This document shows positions 1-7,340 of a DNA stretch of 17,216 nucleotides, one piece after another; position 1 is the stretch's first letter, and every line of letters begins with the position of its first letter. The stretch covers positions 1 through 17,216 of the forward strand of contig CALGAA010000031.1 in the NCBI GenBank assembly GCA_937952445.1. Reading direction: 5' to 3'. The notes below the pieces were generated by a model that made no database searches, was not told the DNA's origin, and saw only the letters and a list, made by a program, of their open reading frames with translations. Source of the DNA: an uncultured Bacteroidota bacterium. Lineage in GTDB: Bacteria > Bacteroidota > Bacteroidia > Chitinophagales > Saprospiraceae. Both the position numbers and the translations under genes were made by a program.

Positions 1-758
1 TTCCATAGAAGTTCTTCCGGGATGATGGCCTCGTTGACCAGGGACTGGTACATCGCAAATACGTCGGACGCCTTTTGCGGTTCGTAAGTACACAGACTTC
101 CGGGTGCGTGGAGCATCCCCGGAGGCACATCCCAGCCTGTGCCGGGATCAAGTCTGAAAGCCTGTGAGTAACTCGTGATTTTATTATCCCCTTTGGTAAA
201 ATTCACGAGACATTCCCTGATTTGATCTTTGGTGGTACCCGGTGCGATTCCGAAAAAAGTGTATGGAAAATCACCGCCGTGGTTGTTGACCTGGGGTGGG
301 AAATAATACGCTTCCGGCTTCCCTTTTTGTCCTATTTTGGCAGCGTGCTCATCGTTGTGGTGGATGTGGTGAGGTAGTGGTCCCATGTTGTCAAAGAACT
401 TGGAATACATGGGCCAGCTTTCGTATTTATCCCACAATCTGTCCCCGATAATCGCACCTTTCAATTCATCGATGACATCGCGGAGGGTGACCTGGCTGAC
501 TTTGCCGCCGTCTTCCACCACCACCATACTCAGACCTTCGTTTTCGCCGGTCAAAGGGCCATTTTGGGCCGGGGTGGTGGATGAAAACCACCGCTCGTCA
601 ATTCCACCGCGCTCACCGCCCAATACATAATAATCATCCGGATGCAGCTTTATCCGTCGCCCTGGTACACAAAAAGATCGTGGAACCCAGGTCGGAGCCA
701 ATCGAAGGATACCATTTCCCTGGTCAAGGGCTCGTTCTGCCAATTTTGCTTCGCTCAT
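1..758 (-). CDS. class I mannose-6-phosphate isomerase-like cupin protein (C-terminus beyond window)
   Basis: The frame is open from an ATG at 758 down to the left edge, giving 252 codons without a stop. Seen: a stretch near residues 126-151 (GPLPHHIHHNDEH, then GKPEAYY) has the layout of the metal site of type I phosphomannose isomerases (QVHP followed by GKPE.WY). A further candidate ligand is H217 in VPPGMLHAPG. The candidate metal ligands are H131, H133, E149 and H217; the family's usual Gln is a His here. Family members run to roughly 300-400 residues, so part of the C-terminus is missing. The gene is last in a run of four minus-strand genes, 42 bases after the DUF4432 gene. In context it may isomerise a released sugar or sugar phosphate, but the substrate is inferred. 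No signal peptide is visible, so it is probably cytoplasmic. The family is fairly certain; the reaction is not. Confidence 0.72.
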   Translation of the reverse strand, partial: MSEAKLAERALDQGNGILRLAPTWVPRSFCVPGRRIKLHPDDYYVLGGERGGIDERWFSSTTPAQNGPLTGENEGLSMVVVEDGGKVSQVTLRDVIDELKGAIIGDRLWDKYESWPMYSKFFDNMGPLPHHIHHNDEHAAKIGQKGKPEAYYFPPQVNNHGGDFPYTFFGIAPGTTKDQIRECLVNFTKGDNKITSYSQAFRLDPGTGWDVPPGMLHAPGSLCTYEPQKASDVFAMYQSLVNEAIIPEELLW

Positions 759-800
759 CTTGTTTCTCTGTTTTAAAAATTATGTGATCATTGTGGCCAC

Positions 801-1871
801 CTACTTCAGGTTGACCGAAAATTTTAAATTGTATTCGTACGTTTCTCCGGGTTGCGCCAGGATTAATTTATCTTGTTCTTTGGCCGTTAACTGACCAATG
901 GGATGGTTGGTGCCGGGTTCCAGACCTACGACATACTCGCGCAAGCCAAAATGCTGCCAGTTGGTCAAAGCAGGAAGTTGTTCTTTCTGCGCCGTGACGA
1001 GGACTTCCAAACCCAATCCCGGATTCACCAGCCCAAACTGATAGGTTCCATCCGTTTTTGCGGCAGGATCAATAAAAACAGCGGCTTCTCCTGTCCCCTG
1101 GTGAAGCTCGAGCACATCGGGACAGGTTTTAAAATCGTTGTCCGGGTTAAATATTTTTCGATCCATATCGCTGTTGCGGGATTCCCAGTCTCCGTCCCAT
1201 ATGATCCGGGTATCCCGGTCCACCAAAGGCCATCCAAAGTTCAGATGATAGAGCAACATGTGAGGTGTAGGTTGATTGCCCACGTTGCGCACGATGTCGT
1301 GTACTTCAAATTCCGATTCACCTAAACGGGCCGAAATGGTCCGGGTTAATTCCAGATGAGGGCCAAAAACGGTGGATTGTAAAATTTTTCCGCTGATGCT
1401 CATTTTGGGCTCCGGATCATCCAGGTTGGGTTGGACCACTGAGATGATCTCGGCCGGAATATTACTTATTTCTCCATGAAGGCCTCTTCGTGCACCACCA
1501 TCCGCTTCCGGGCCCCCGACATGATCCAATCCGCATGTCGTCATCAGCCCACCTCCGAATGCCCGAAGCCATTCCCCCCCGTGGGTAGCTGATCGCAGGG
1601 GTGGAACCGTGCCCCGATGGCTGATCCAGGCCAGGGAATACGCATTGATGAACGCTTCCGTAATGTCGAGCGCCCGATCCGGGACTAATTTCAGTCGCAG
1701 ACCCGAGCCCGTGTTCATCCAGGCTATGCGGGTATTTCGACCCTGCCCGTTGTCGAGAATGGATGTTTCGATACCGGCCACCTGAGCTACGTTGGAAATC
1801 TTGTTTCTCCACGATGAATTTCGGTATAGATTATTGGGCGTCCGGGACATATCGACCTTTTCCTGATTCAT
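801..1871 (-). CDS. DUF4432 family protein, aldose 1-epimerase-like
   Basis: This is a 356-residue protein with galactose-mutarotase-like features. Seen: a GGGLMTTCGLDHVGGP block at about residues 106-121, RRGLHGEISNIPA at about 128-140, HMLLYHLNFGWPLV at about 204-217 and GLEPGTN near 316-322. These conserved blocks are typical of the DUF4432 branch of aldose 1-epimerases. That fold normally binds a free or oxidised sugar and uses His and Glu residues at the anomeric carbon; I infer a role in handling a sugar released by the upstream genes. No signal peptide is evident, which points to the cytoplasm. The start at 1871 lies 14 bases after the DUF1080 stop. A second possible start is Met8, seven codons inside. 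Short spacings on both sides support one transcript. Confidence 0.85.
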   Translation of the reverse strand: MNQEKVDMSRTPNNLYRNSSWRNKISNVAQVAGIETSILDNGQGRNTRIAWMNTGSGLRLKLVPDRALDITEAFINAYSLAWISHRGTVPPLRSATHGGEWLRAFGGGLMTTCGLDHVGGPEADGGARRGLHGEISNIPAEIISVVQPNLDDPEPKMSISGKILQSTVFGPHLELTRTISARLGESEFEVHDIVRNVGNQPTPHMLLYHLNFGWPLVDRDTRIIWDGDWESRNSDMDRKIFNPDNDFKTCPDVLELHQGTGEAAVFIDPAAKTDGTYQFGLVNPGLGLEVLVTAQKEQLPALTNWQHFGLREYVVGLEPGTNHPIGQLTAKEQDKLILAQPGETYEYNLKFSVNLK

Positions 1872-1885
1872 TTAATTCATAGATT

Positions 1886-2644
1886 TCACTGACCACTCAG
1901 GTCCTTGTATTCGATGTTCCGGTAGCGTACTTCCATGGGCGGTCCGGTATGCACCTGCAAACCGAGTTTCCCTTTCATTTTGCGAAGCTCTGTATCTTCA
2001 TCGGTCACTTCACTCATCAGTTCTCCATTCACGTAATGCTTCATATGATTGCCCCGGGCGACGATTCGCATCGTATTCCAGTCTTCAAAATTGATTTTGG
2101 CTTTTAATTCTTCGGAATCCCCGAGTGACCCCGTAATCTCCGGTTCCTGTCCGGACTTTAGCACAGCGCTTTCTCCTCGTTTGGCTAAAAAGCCACGTCC
2201 GCGCTCTTCATAATTTTGCCCGGTATAGGTGTTTTTACCGTCAATATCTGCCTGATACCCTTTAAGCGCCAGTTTGGGATCCTGCAGTTCCTCGCTGCGG
2301 TATTGAACCCCGGAATTGCCATTTTCGGAGATTTTAAATTCCAGTTTCAACTCGAAATCAGAAGGTTCGCCTTCGCGCCAAATCAAAAAGGTATTGCTGG
2401 CTAAGGGTTTTTCCGTGCTGGTATAACCGACAAGCTCGCCGTTTTCCACCCGCCAGTGATCCGGAGATCCTTCCCATCCATCGAGGGTTTCGCCATCGAA
2501 GATGGAAACAAAATCCCCGTTGGAAGCTGTTTGGGCTTCGGTTTGTGAGTTGGGATTCCCGCAGGCACTCAGGATGAGGAAGGAAAAAATGGAAAGGCCG
2601 GGTAGAACCCTGGCCCAAAAGGGGCGTACGTTATGGTTTGTCAT
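1886..2644 (-). CDS. DUF1080 (3-keto-disaccharide hydrolase family) lipoprotein
   Basis: This 252-residue protein starts with a lipoprotein signal: basic N-terminus, hydrophobic core, lipobox LSAC with Cys28. Seen in the mature part: FDGETLDGW (about 49-57), NSGVQYRS (110-117), GYQADI (129-134), YEERGRGFL (145-153), and a C-terminal stretch GKLGLQVHTGPP leading to RYRNIEYKDL. These are hallmarks of the DUF1080 beta-jelly-roll domain. Pfam names the family 3-keto-disaccharide hydrolase; some members cleave glycosides whose C3 hydroxyl has been oxidised to a ketone. The gene lies 17 bases after a dehydrogenase gene and 14 bases before an epimerase-like gene, which fits an oxidise-then-cleave route (inference). 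It is probably anchored in the cell envelope. Substrate unknown. Confidence 0.88.
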   Translation of the reverse strand: MTNHNVRPFWARVLPGLSIFSFLILSACGNPNSQTEAQTASNGDFVSIFDGETLDGWEGSPDHWRVENGELVGYTSTEKPLASNTFLIWREGEPSDFELKLEFKISENGNSGVQYRSEELQDPKLALKGYQADIDGKNTYTGQNYEERGRGFLAKRGESAVLKSGQEPEITGSLGDSEELKAKINFEDWNTMRIVARGNHMKHYVNGELMSEVTDEDTELRKMKGKLGLQVHTGPPMEVRYRNIEYKDLSGQ

Positions 2645-2661
2645 TTTTCTTTTAGATTTAA

Positions 2662-5325
2662 TTATTCATAAATCGAATGGTTTTCGTTTCCTCCGGCTAC
2701 CAGGTAGGCAATCAGATCTTTGAGCTCTTCTTCGTTCAGACGATTTATCATCCCGGGAGGCATCATCGAGATTTCGGACAGCGACACCCGTCTAACGTCT
2801 GATTTGGGAATTTCCCTGATCTCATCGGGCGAAAAGGGGTTTTGTATCACGTAGTAGGTCTGATCGTCTTCTCTGATCAGTCGGGCGACCACGGAATTGC
2901 CATTTTCCAAATCAAAGACCTTGGCGGCGTATTGATCTGAAATCGAATTGTTGGGTTCTATGATCGCTTCCAGCATATCGGCTTTTGTAAACCGGGTGCC
3001 CAACTGGGTCAGGTCGGGCCCAATATTGACCCCGGTTCCAGCCATCATGTGGCAGGATGCACACATGGAAGCCACGTACATATTTTTTCCATTTTCAAAA
3101 TCCCGTTGTGTCGAGTCATTTTCCACCACGGCTATCGCTTGTTCCAGGGACCAGCGCCTGCCGGGACCCTCGGGTTGAGGTACTTTCGCGAGCAGGTCCA
3201 GACCTGACTGGGAAACCAGGGAATCGCCCGAGAGCTCATTGTAGTGATCTCGTTGGCTTTGGGGCACAAATTCCAGAGCAGCTTTGCGGGCATGATTGAT
3301 GAAGCCGACGTAACTGTTGCCTCCTTCATAACTGAAGGCTTCGTGGAACCAACTGAAGTATCGGTTGCGCAGTTCATCGTTCCAGCCTTCTTCTTTTTCG
3401 CTCAGAGCGATCGCCAGATACGTTTGCATCGCCGGCGGCATTTGCTCAAGCATTCTTCCAATGGTCAATCCATATTGGGGATTACGAAGAACGAGGTCGC
3501 TGGAAGTGATGTAATCCGTATTTTCTTCGGTTTCGGAGGATTCGAGCAAGGTCAGGGTCTTCTCGATCATATCGGGTGCTTCGACGGCGACAAGGATTTT
3601 ACTCAATTGTCGGTTGAGCTCGCTGGACGATGCCGGGTAATGAGGATTGAAATATTCTGCCCACCTGGATTTCATCGTGGCGGACGGCGATCCCATCCGA
3701 TATATGATCAATTCCACCGCCCGGGTGAAATCGATTTGCAGGCTTTCGCTTAAGTCATCGAAATCGATCCCAAGTAAAGCTTCGAAAAGGTCGTTTTGAT
3801 GCGATTCATCCCCCTGTCTGGCCAATGCGACAGCGCCCTGAATCAAGGACTGAGGATTTGTCTCTGACAGAACCCTGTCGGCCCACAAACCGACGGGTTG
3901 GTGTTCCACCGCGATCCGGGCTGCGTAACGGATAAACCGATCTTCGTGGTCGAGGTGAGGCCAGGCAAATTCCACGCCATCTTGTCCTACGCTTTGATGA
4001 AATTCTTCCAATTGGCGGCGAAGCCCGTTTTCTGCAGTGATTTGATCGTCTCCTGTCGGTTGATTGTCGAAGGATTCATAGTCTTTGTGAAAAACGCGGT
4101 ATAGATCGGAGTCTATTCTCCGTCCACCGGTAAGGAAGTACATCGCTCCATCCGGTCCGATTACGCCGTCGGTCAGAGGGAGGGGAAGACCGGATAAAAA
4201 TTCTTCCACTTCCGCTTCGTATGTAGCTCCATCAGGACTCAGATGAACGCCGTAAATGATTCCAAAGCTCCAGTCAAAAGCGTACAGGGCTTTTTTATAT
4301 CGTTCCGGGAAACGGGCTTCTGTTCCAAACATGAGATTGGTGGGGGATCCCTGACCTAAATTGGTCACGGCGGGGAGATTATCCGGCCACGCCGGAGAGA
4401 ATTTTCCATTTCCGGTTCTCCATCCAAATTCACCTCCGCTGACCATATGACAAATCCGGGTAGGTCGGTACCAGGGCAGTCCCAGATCCCATTCCATATC
4501 AGAGTCATAAGCGAACAGATCCCCGCTTTCGTTGAAGGCGATGTCGTAGGTGTTCCTCAGACCTGCGGCGTGCAGCGTCCATACTTCCCCATCGGGATCC
4601 ACTTGCGCTACCCAGCCCCCGGGTGCCATTCGGTCATTGGCATGGCCCCTCGGATCCACGATCCGCGGAAAAATATTGTCTTCATCCCAGTTCTTCGGGA
4701 GGCGGTAATAGTCCATTTCCACCACATCCGTGTGGTTTCCGGCCACCACAAACAGGGAGTTTCCATCGGGTGCTAAAATGATGGAATGGGGACCGTGTTC
4801 ACCGTGGCCCTTCATGACCATGAGTTGTTCGATATGATCCAATTCCCCATCACCGTCTGAGTCGGTCACCCTGTACAACCCGCTTCGGACTTTAAAGGCA
4901 TCTTCATCCATTTCGTCGAGGTTGTCTGGCGTGTAGTTGTTGACCATGACGTACAGGCTGTTGAATGCCCAAAGTAACCCTTGAGCGCGTCCAATATTTA
5001 GGTCCAGTTTTTCAACTTTGGGCGGTATACTGTCCGGGCTTCCGATGGGAGGGATGTCGAGGCGGAATAGGGAGCCATACTGATCGGAGGTGATGAGCCT
5101 GCCCTGATCGTCAAACGTCATGGCTACCCAGGAACCCTCCGTGCTGTCGATCGGAGAATACAGGTGTTCGGCTACAAAGCCTTCCAGCACTTGCAATTTT
5201 TGGACTTTGGGATTGCTTGAAACTTCGAATTCCTCTTCTTCAGGAGCGCATCCAAAAACCAACAAAACGGATAGAAAGATGAGAAAGCTGAATATTGGTG
5301 AAACTCGGCGTGTGGTGTGGATCAT
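2662..5325 (-). CDS. lipoprotein sugar dehydrogenase (beta-propeller) fused to HEAT-like region and cytochrome c
   Basis: This is an 887-residue protein. The N-terminus has a lipoprotein signal with lipobox VFGC (Cys26). Residues about 40-430 look like a PQQ/sorbosone-dehydrogenase-type beta-propeller: repeated FDDQGRL-, APDGNSLFV- and GPDGAMYFL-like strands and a DSDGDGELD acidic loop. Residues about 440-720 are mostly alpha-helical and resemble the HEAT-like region of the putative membrane-bound dehydrogenases of Planctomycetes and Verrucomicrobia. The C-terminus is a c-type haem domain: CASCH at about 755-759, then GPDLTQLG, and SMMPPGM near 853-859 supplying a likely axial Met. Role inferred: oxidises a sugar in the periplasm or at the outer membrane and passes electrons to its own haem. 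It heads the four-gene run. Whether PQQ is the cofactor cannot be decided from sequence alone. Confidence 0.85.
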   Translation of the reverse strand: MIHTTRRVSPIFSFLIFLSVLLVFGCAPEEEEFEVSSNPKVQKLQVLEGFVAEHLYSPIDSTEGSWVAMTFDDQGRLITSDQYGSLFRLDIPPIGSPDSIPPKVEKLDLNIGRAQGLLWAFNSLYVMVNNYTPDNLDEMDEDAFKVRSGLYRVTDSDGDGELDHIEQLMVMKGHGEHGPHSIILAPDGNSLFVVAGNHTDVVEMDYYRLPKNWDEDNIFPRIVDPRGHANDRMAPGGWVAQVDPDGEVWTLHAAGLRNTYDIAFNESGDLFAYDSDMEWDLGLPWYRPTRICHMVSGGEFGWRTGNGKFSPAWPDNLPAVTNLGQGSPTNLMFGTEARFPERYKKALYAFDWSFGIIYGVHLSPDGATYEAEVEEFLSGLPLPLTDGVIGPDGAMYFLTGGRRIDSDLYRVFHKDYESFDNQPTGDDQITAENGLRRQLEEFHQSVGQDGVEFAWPHLDHEDRFIRYAARIAVEHQPVGLWADRVLSETNPQSLIQGAVALARQGDESHQNDLFEALLGIDFDDLSESLQIDFTRAVELIIYRMGSPSATMKSRWAEYFNPHYPASSSELNRQLSKILVAVEAPDMIEKTLTLLESSETEENTDYITSSDLVLRNPQYGLTIGRMLEQMPPAMQTYLAIALSEKEEGWNDELRNRYFSWFHEAFSYEGGNSYVGFINHARKAALEFVPQSQRDHYNELSGDSLVSQSGLDLLAKVPQPEGPGRRWSLEQAIAVVENDSTQRDFENGKNMYVASMCASCHMMAGTGVNIGPDLTQLGTRFTKADMLEAIIEPNNSISDQYAAKVFDLENGNSVVARLIREDDQTYYVIQNPFSPDEIREIPKSDVRRVSLSEISMMPPGMINRLNEEELKDLIAYLVAGGNENHSIYE

Positions 5326-5442
5326 TTTATCTGTTTAAAGAGTTTATCATGTTTGGTGTGAACTTACGGAAATCCAGCCAAAAAAGCGTTCACATTTTTT
5401 GCAAAACCACGAATTGCAGCGTCCTAAAGCTGGTTATCAGTA

Positions 5443-5489
5443 AAATTAGGACCAGGATTCTGTTTTACTTCCCTATGGTTTCCTAATTT
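5443..5489 (-). terminator. possible weak terminator or leader hairpin after susCD
   Basis: AAATTAGG (5443-5450) pairs with CCTAATTT (5482-5489), and the stem continues with ACCA (451-454) against TGGT (476-479) across a two-base bulge. This gives about 12 base pairs around a 21-base loop. Read on the minus strand, the stem is followed by a short T-rich run (TTTTACTG). The stem is AT-rich and the T-run is short, so termination would be weak. It lies 118 bases before the dehydrogenase start and could equally be a 5' leader hairpin. Confidence 0.3.
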
Positions 5490-5566
5490 CCAGGCCCTGG
5501 TTTTTGTATTAAAATTCGATTTTACCCGGGTGATGAACACACGTGGGAAGCCACCGCCCTGATCGT

Positions 5567-5606
5567 ACCCTCCCTGATCGCTCCAAAGTAGTATGAGCGG
5601 GAGGGT
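5567..5606. repeat. inverted repeat, 8 + 4 bp hairpin
   Basis: ACCCTCCC (5567-5574) is perfectly complementary to GGGAGGGT (5599-5606). Inside it, GCTC (5580-5583) pairs with GAGC (5595-5598), leaving a five-base bulge and an 11-base loop. The total is about 12 base pairs, mostly G-C. No T-run follows on the minus strand, the only strand with an upstream gene, so it is not an ordinary intrinsic terminator. Confidence 0.5.
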
Positions 5607-5623
5607 CGGTTTTAGCAGGAGAG

Positions 5624-5707
5624 GGCTGCCTGCCGGCTGACAGCCCCGACAAGCCGAAAAGCAAAGTTGCCGGTTGGTGGTCAGGCCTGAAGAAAAGGCA
5701 GGCAGCC
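5624..5707. repeat. inverted repeat, perfect 11 bp arms around a structured core
   Basis: GGCTGCCTGCC (5624-5634) is the exact reverse complement of GGCAGGCAGCC (5697-5707). The 62-base interior can fold further: CGGCT (5634-5638, sharing one base with the arm) with AGCCG (5652-5656), and the palindrome TCAGGCCTGA (5681-5690). This could be a structured part of the transcript or a small mobile or interspersed repeat. Whether it is multicopy in the genome cannot be seen here. Confidence 0.5.
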
Positions 5708-5817
5708 TCCCTGGTGTAGTGGTTCAAATGTATCCTTCCTTTGACTTTATCCTCAGCACTTGAAGACCCGGGAGCAAACGTGAATTCTTGATTTGCGGTT
5801 TTATCTCCCCGGGAGAA

Positions 5818-7320
5818 TTAAAAATGCGGTGTCAACGAAGATTCGGCGGCCGGTAAAGGATATTTAAGCAGAATACCATTTTTGAACGCATGTGGCCTGG
5901 GTTCCCTGCCCATTGGATAGTAATACTCATACGGATCGGCCCATACCTTTTCACCAAATTCCGTCATTACCTCTGTAGCACGGCCGGTCCTGACCAGGTC
6001 AAACCATCTTTTGTTCTCGAAAGCAAATTCCACGTGCCGCTCATGAAAAATCGCTTCTCTCAGGTCTCCCTGAGCTGGGCCCAATCCGGCTCGTTCCCGC
6101 ACCTGGTTGAGGTATTGAGCTGCCTCCCCGTCTTTTCCCTGTTCGTTGAGTGCCTCTGCGAGGAAAAGCAGGACCTCAGAATATCGGTAGATGGGCCAAT
6201 TGACCCCGTGATTTCCATGGAGAGAATGAGGTTTAAAGAACTTTTTTGCGTAGGGATAATACCCCTCTTCCCAGGGCACGTCCGCCATTTCGATCGTTCC
6301 AATGGAAACGTCTTTGCGCAGATCACCTTCCTCAAAAGCTTCGATGATATCAGGAGTGGGGACGTAACGAGCTTCACCATCCAGTGGCTGGGGATTTGAT
6401 GTTCCTGTAAGTTTAACCAATTCATCGGCCCGGATCGGTCGGGGAGCGATGTTGTACATGAATGATCCATTCATCCCATCTGGTCCTTCTTTAAATTGCA
6501 CCTCAAAAATGGATTCTTTGTTGTTTTTATTCCCTGTACTTGTCGAAATGACATCCTCAAAACTGTCCATTAGCTCGTATTCGTTGCTTTGAACAACTGA
6601 TTTTAAAAGCGTTTCTGCCGCAGCCCAGTTTTTCCGTTCTATGTGTACGTTTGCGAGCAGCGTCTGGGCCGCTCCTTTGGTTGCCCTGCCCAATTCCTGG
6701 TTGGACTTCAGTGGAAGAAGGTCTATCGCTTGCGTGAGGTCGGTGATGATCAATTGATATAATTCCTCTTCTGAGGCCAGAGGTTGGGCAGCCTCGTTGC
6801 GATTTTTTACAGGCTCCAGATGCATGGGGACCGATGAAAAATACCGAACGAGTTCAAAATAAGCGTACGCTCTCAGGAACAACGCCTGGCCTTTGAGGTT
6901 GGCTTTGGCATTTTGATCAAATTCGATCTCATCGATGGTCGTTAAGACCTGATTGGTCCTGGAAATAATCTGATAATCCAACCTATACTGGTTGAGAACG
7001 TGGGTGTTTGATGTAATTCCTTCCGAAACGGGTAGTGCAAAATCTGCTAAATCCTGATCCTGCTCCCGGGCTCCGAAATTCGGGTTTCTTCCAAAGTACA
7101 CATTATCAGATCTCAGTTCGGACAAAAGCCAGGCACGGTCGTTGACAATCGCTCGAAGTGGCGCATATGCTGCGTTGACTGCTTGCTCAAAGTCCTGCTC
7201 GGTTTTGAAAAATGTTTCTGAACTTAAAGCAGTTTCGGGGTAGATTTCCAGGAAGCTATCACATCCTGTGGTCAGGAAAATGGATATTAAACCGGTCAAT
7301 ATAATGGCTAAATTCTTCAT
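5818..7320 (-). CDS. susD: SusD/RagB family nutrient-binding outer-membrane lipoprotein
   Basis: This is a 500-residue protein with a lipoprotein signal and lipobox LTTGC (Cys20) followed by DSFLEIYPETALSSETFF, the classic mature start of SusD proteins. Seen: a TPR-like helical core (ALFLRAYAYFELVRYFSSVP, TKGAAQTLLANVHIERKNW) and the C-terminal family signature RYSEVLLFLAEALNEQG, followed by LNQVRERAGL and FAFENKRWFDLVRTG. SusD proteins sit on the cell surface and cap a SusC channel while binding a glycan or other oligomer. The gene follows susC by 20 bases, the normal order. The C-terminus stops at YPLPAAESSLTPHF, a few residues short of the usual NPGY-like end, which I take as a minor variant. 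The ligand cannot be deduced. The symbol is used in the family sense only. Confidence 0.95.
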   Translation of the reverse strand: MKNLAIILTGLISIFLTTGCDSFLEIYPETALSSETFFKTEQDFEQAVNAAYAPLRAIVNDRAWLLSELRSDNVYFGRNPNFGAREQDQDLADFALPVSEGITSNTHVLNQYRLDYQIISRTNQVLTTIDEIEFDQNAKANLKGQALFLRAYAYFELVRYFSSVPMHLEPVKNRNEAAQPLASEEELYQLIITDLTQAIDLLPLKSNQELGRATKGAAQTLLANVHIERKNWAAAETLLKSVVQSNEYELMDSFEDVISTSTGNKNNKESIFEVQFKEGPDGMNGSFMYNIAPRPIRADELVKLTGTSNPQPLDGEARYVPTPDIIEAFEEGDLRKDVSIGTIEMADVPWEEGYYPYAKKFFKPHSLHGNHGVNWPIYRYSEVLLFLAEALNEQGKDGEAAQYLNQVRERAGLGPAQGDLREAIFHERHVEFAFENKRWFDLVRTGRATEVMTEFGEKVWADPYEYYYPMGREPRPHAFKNGILLKYPLPAAESSLTPHF

Positions 7321-7340
7321 TGTTTTTGATTTAAAGAGAA

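Larger units (their letters stand above)
5326..5817. other. 492-base intergenic gap between susD and the dehydrogenase operon, rich in inverted repeats
   Basis: No convincing gene is present. A 72-codon open frame on the minus strand (5727-5509) has low-complexity, Pro/Arg/Ser-rich content and no homologue I recognise, so I do not call it. The stretch 5540-5710 is visibly richer in G and C than the DNA on either side. It holds three inverted-repeat structures, listed separately, plus the perfect palindrome TCAGGCCTGA at 5681-5690. A loose pair TGTGAAC (5357-5363) and GTTCACA (5388-5394) lies close to the dehydrogenase start. The gap must contain either the promoter of the dehydrogenase operon or a processing region of a longer susCD transcript. 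I found no clean TAnnTTTG promoter element reading to the left. Confidence 0.6.

Noticed and set aside
385..787. Plus-strand open frames of 81 and 68 codons at 385-630 and 581-787
   Set aside because: They lie antisense to the PMI-like gene, which has clear motifs, and their translations are Ser/Pro-rich and unpatterned.
903..1325. Plus-strand open frame of 140 codons
   Set aside because: Entirely antisense to the DUF4432 gene, with no family features; a shadow of the conserved coding strand.
3244..3753. Plus-strand open frame of 169 codons
   Set aside because: Antisense to the helical region of the dehydrogenase gene, whose protein features are continuous through it.
5509..5727. Minus-strand open frame of 72 codons in the susD/dehydrogenase gap
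   Set aside because: It spans the inverted repeats, has low-complexity Pro/Arg/Ser composition and no visible ribosome-binding site; it looks like a by-product of GC-rich structured DNA.
5806..5818. TCTCC/GGAGA hairpin right after the susD stop as its terminator
   Set aside because: The stem is only five pairs with a three-base loop and no T-run follows on the minus strand.
5890..6399. Plus-strand open frame of 169 codons
   Set aside because: Antisense to the C-terminal half of susD, which carries the family signature on the other strand.
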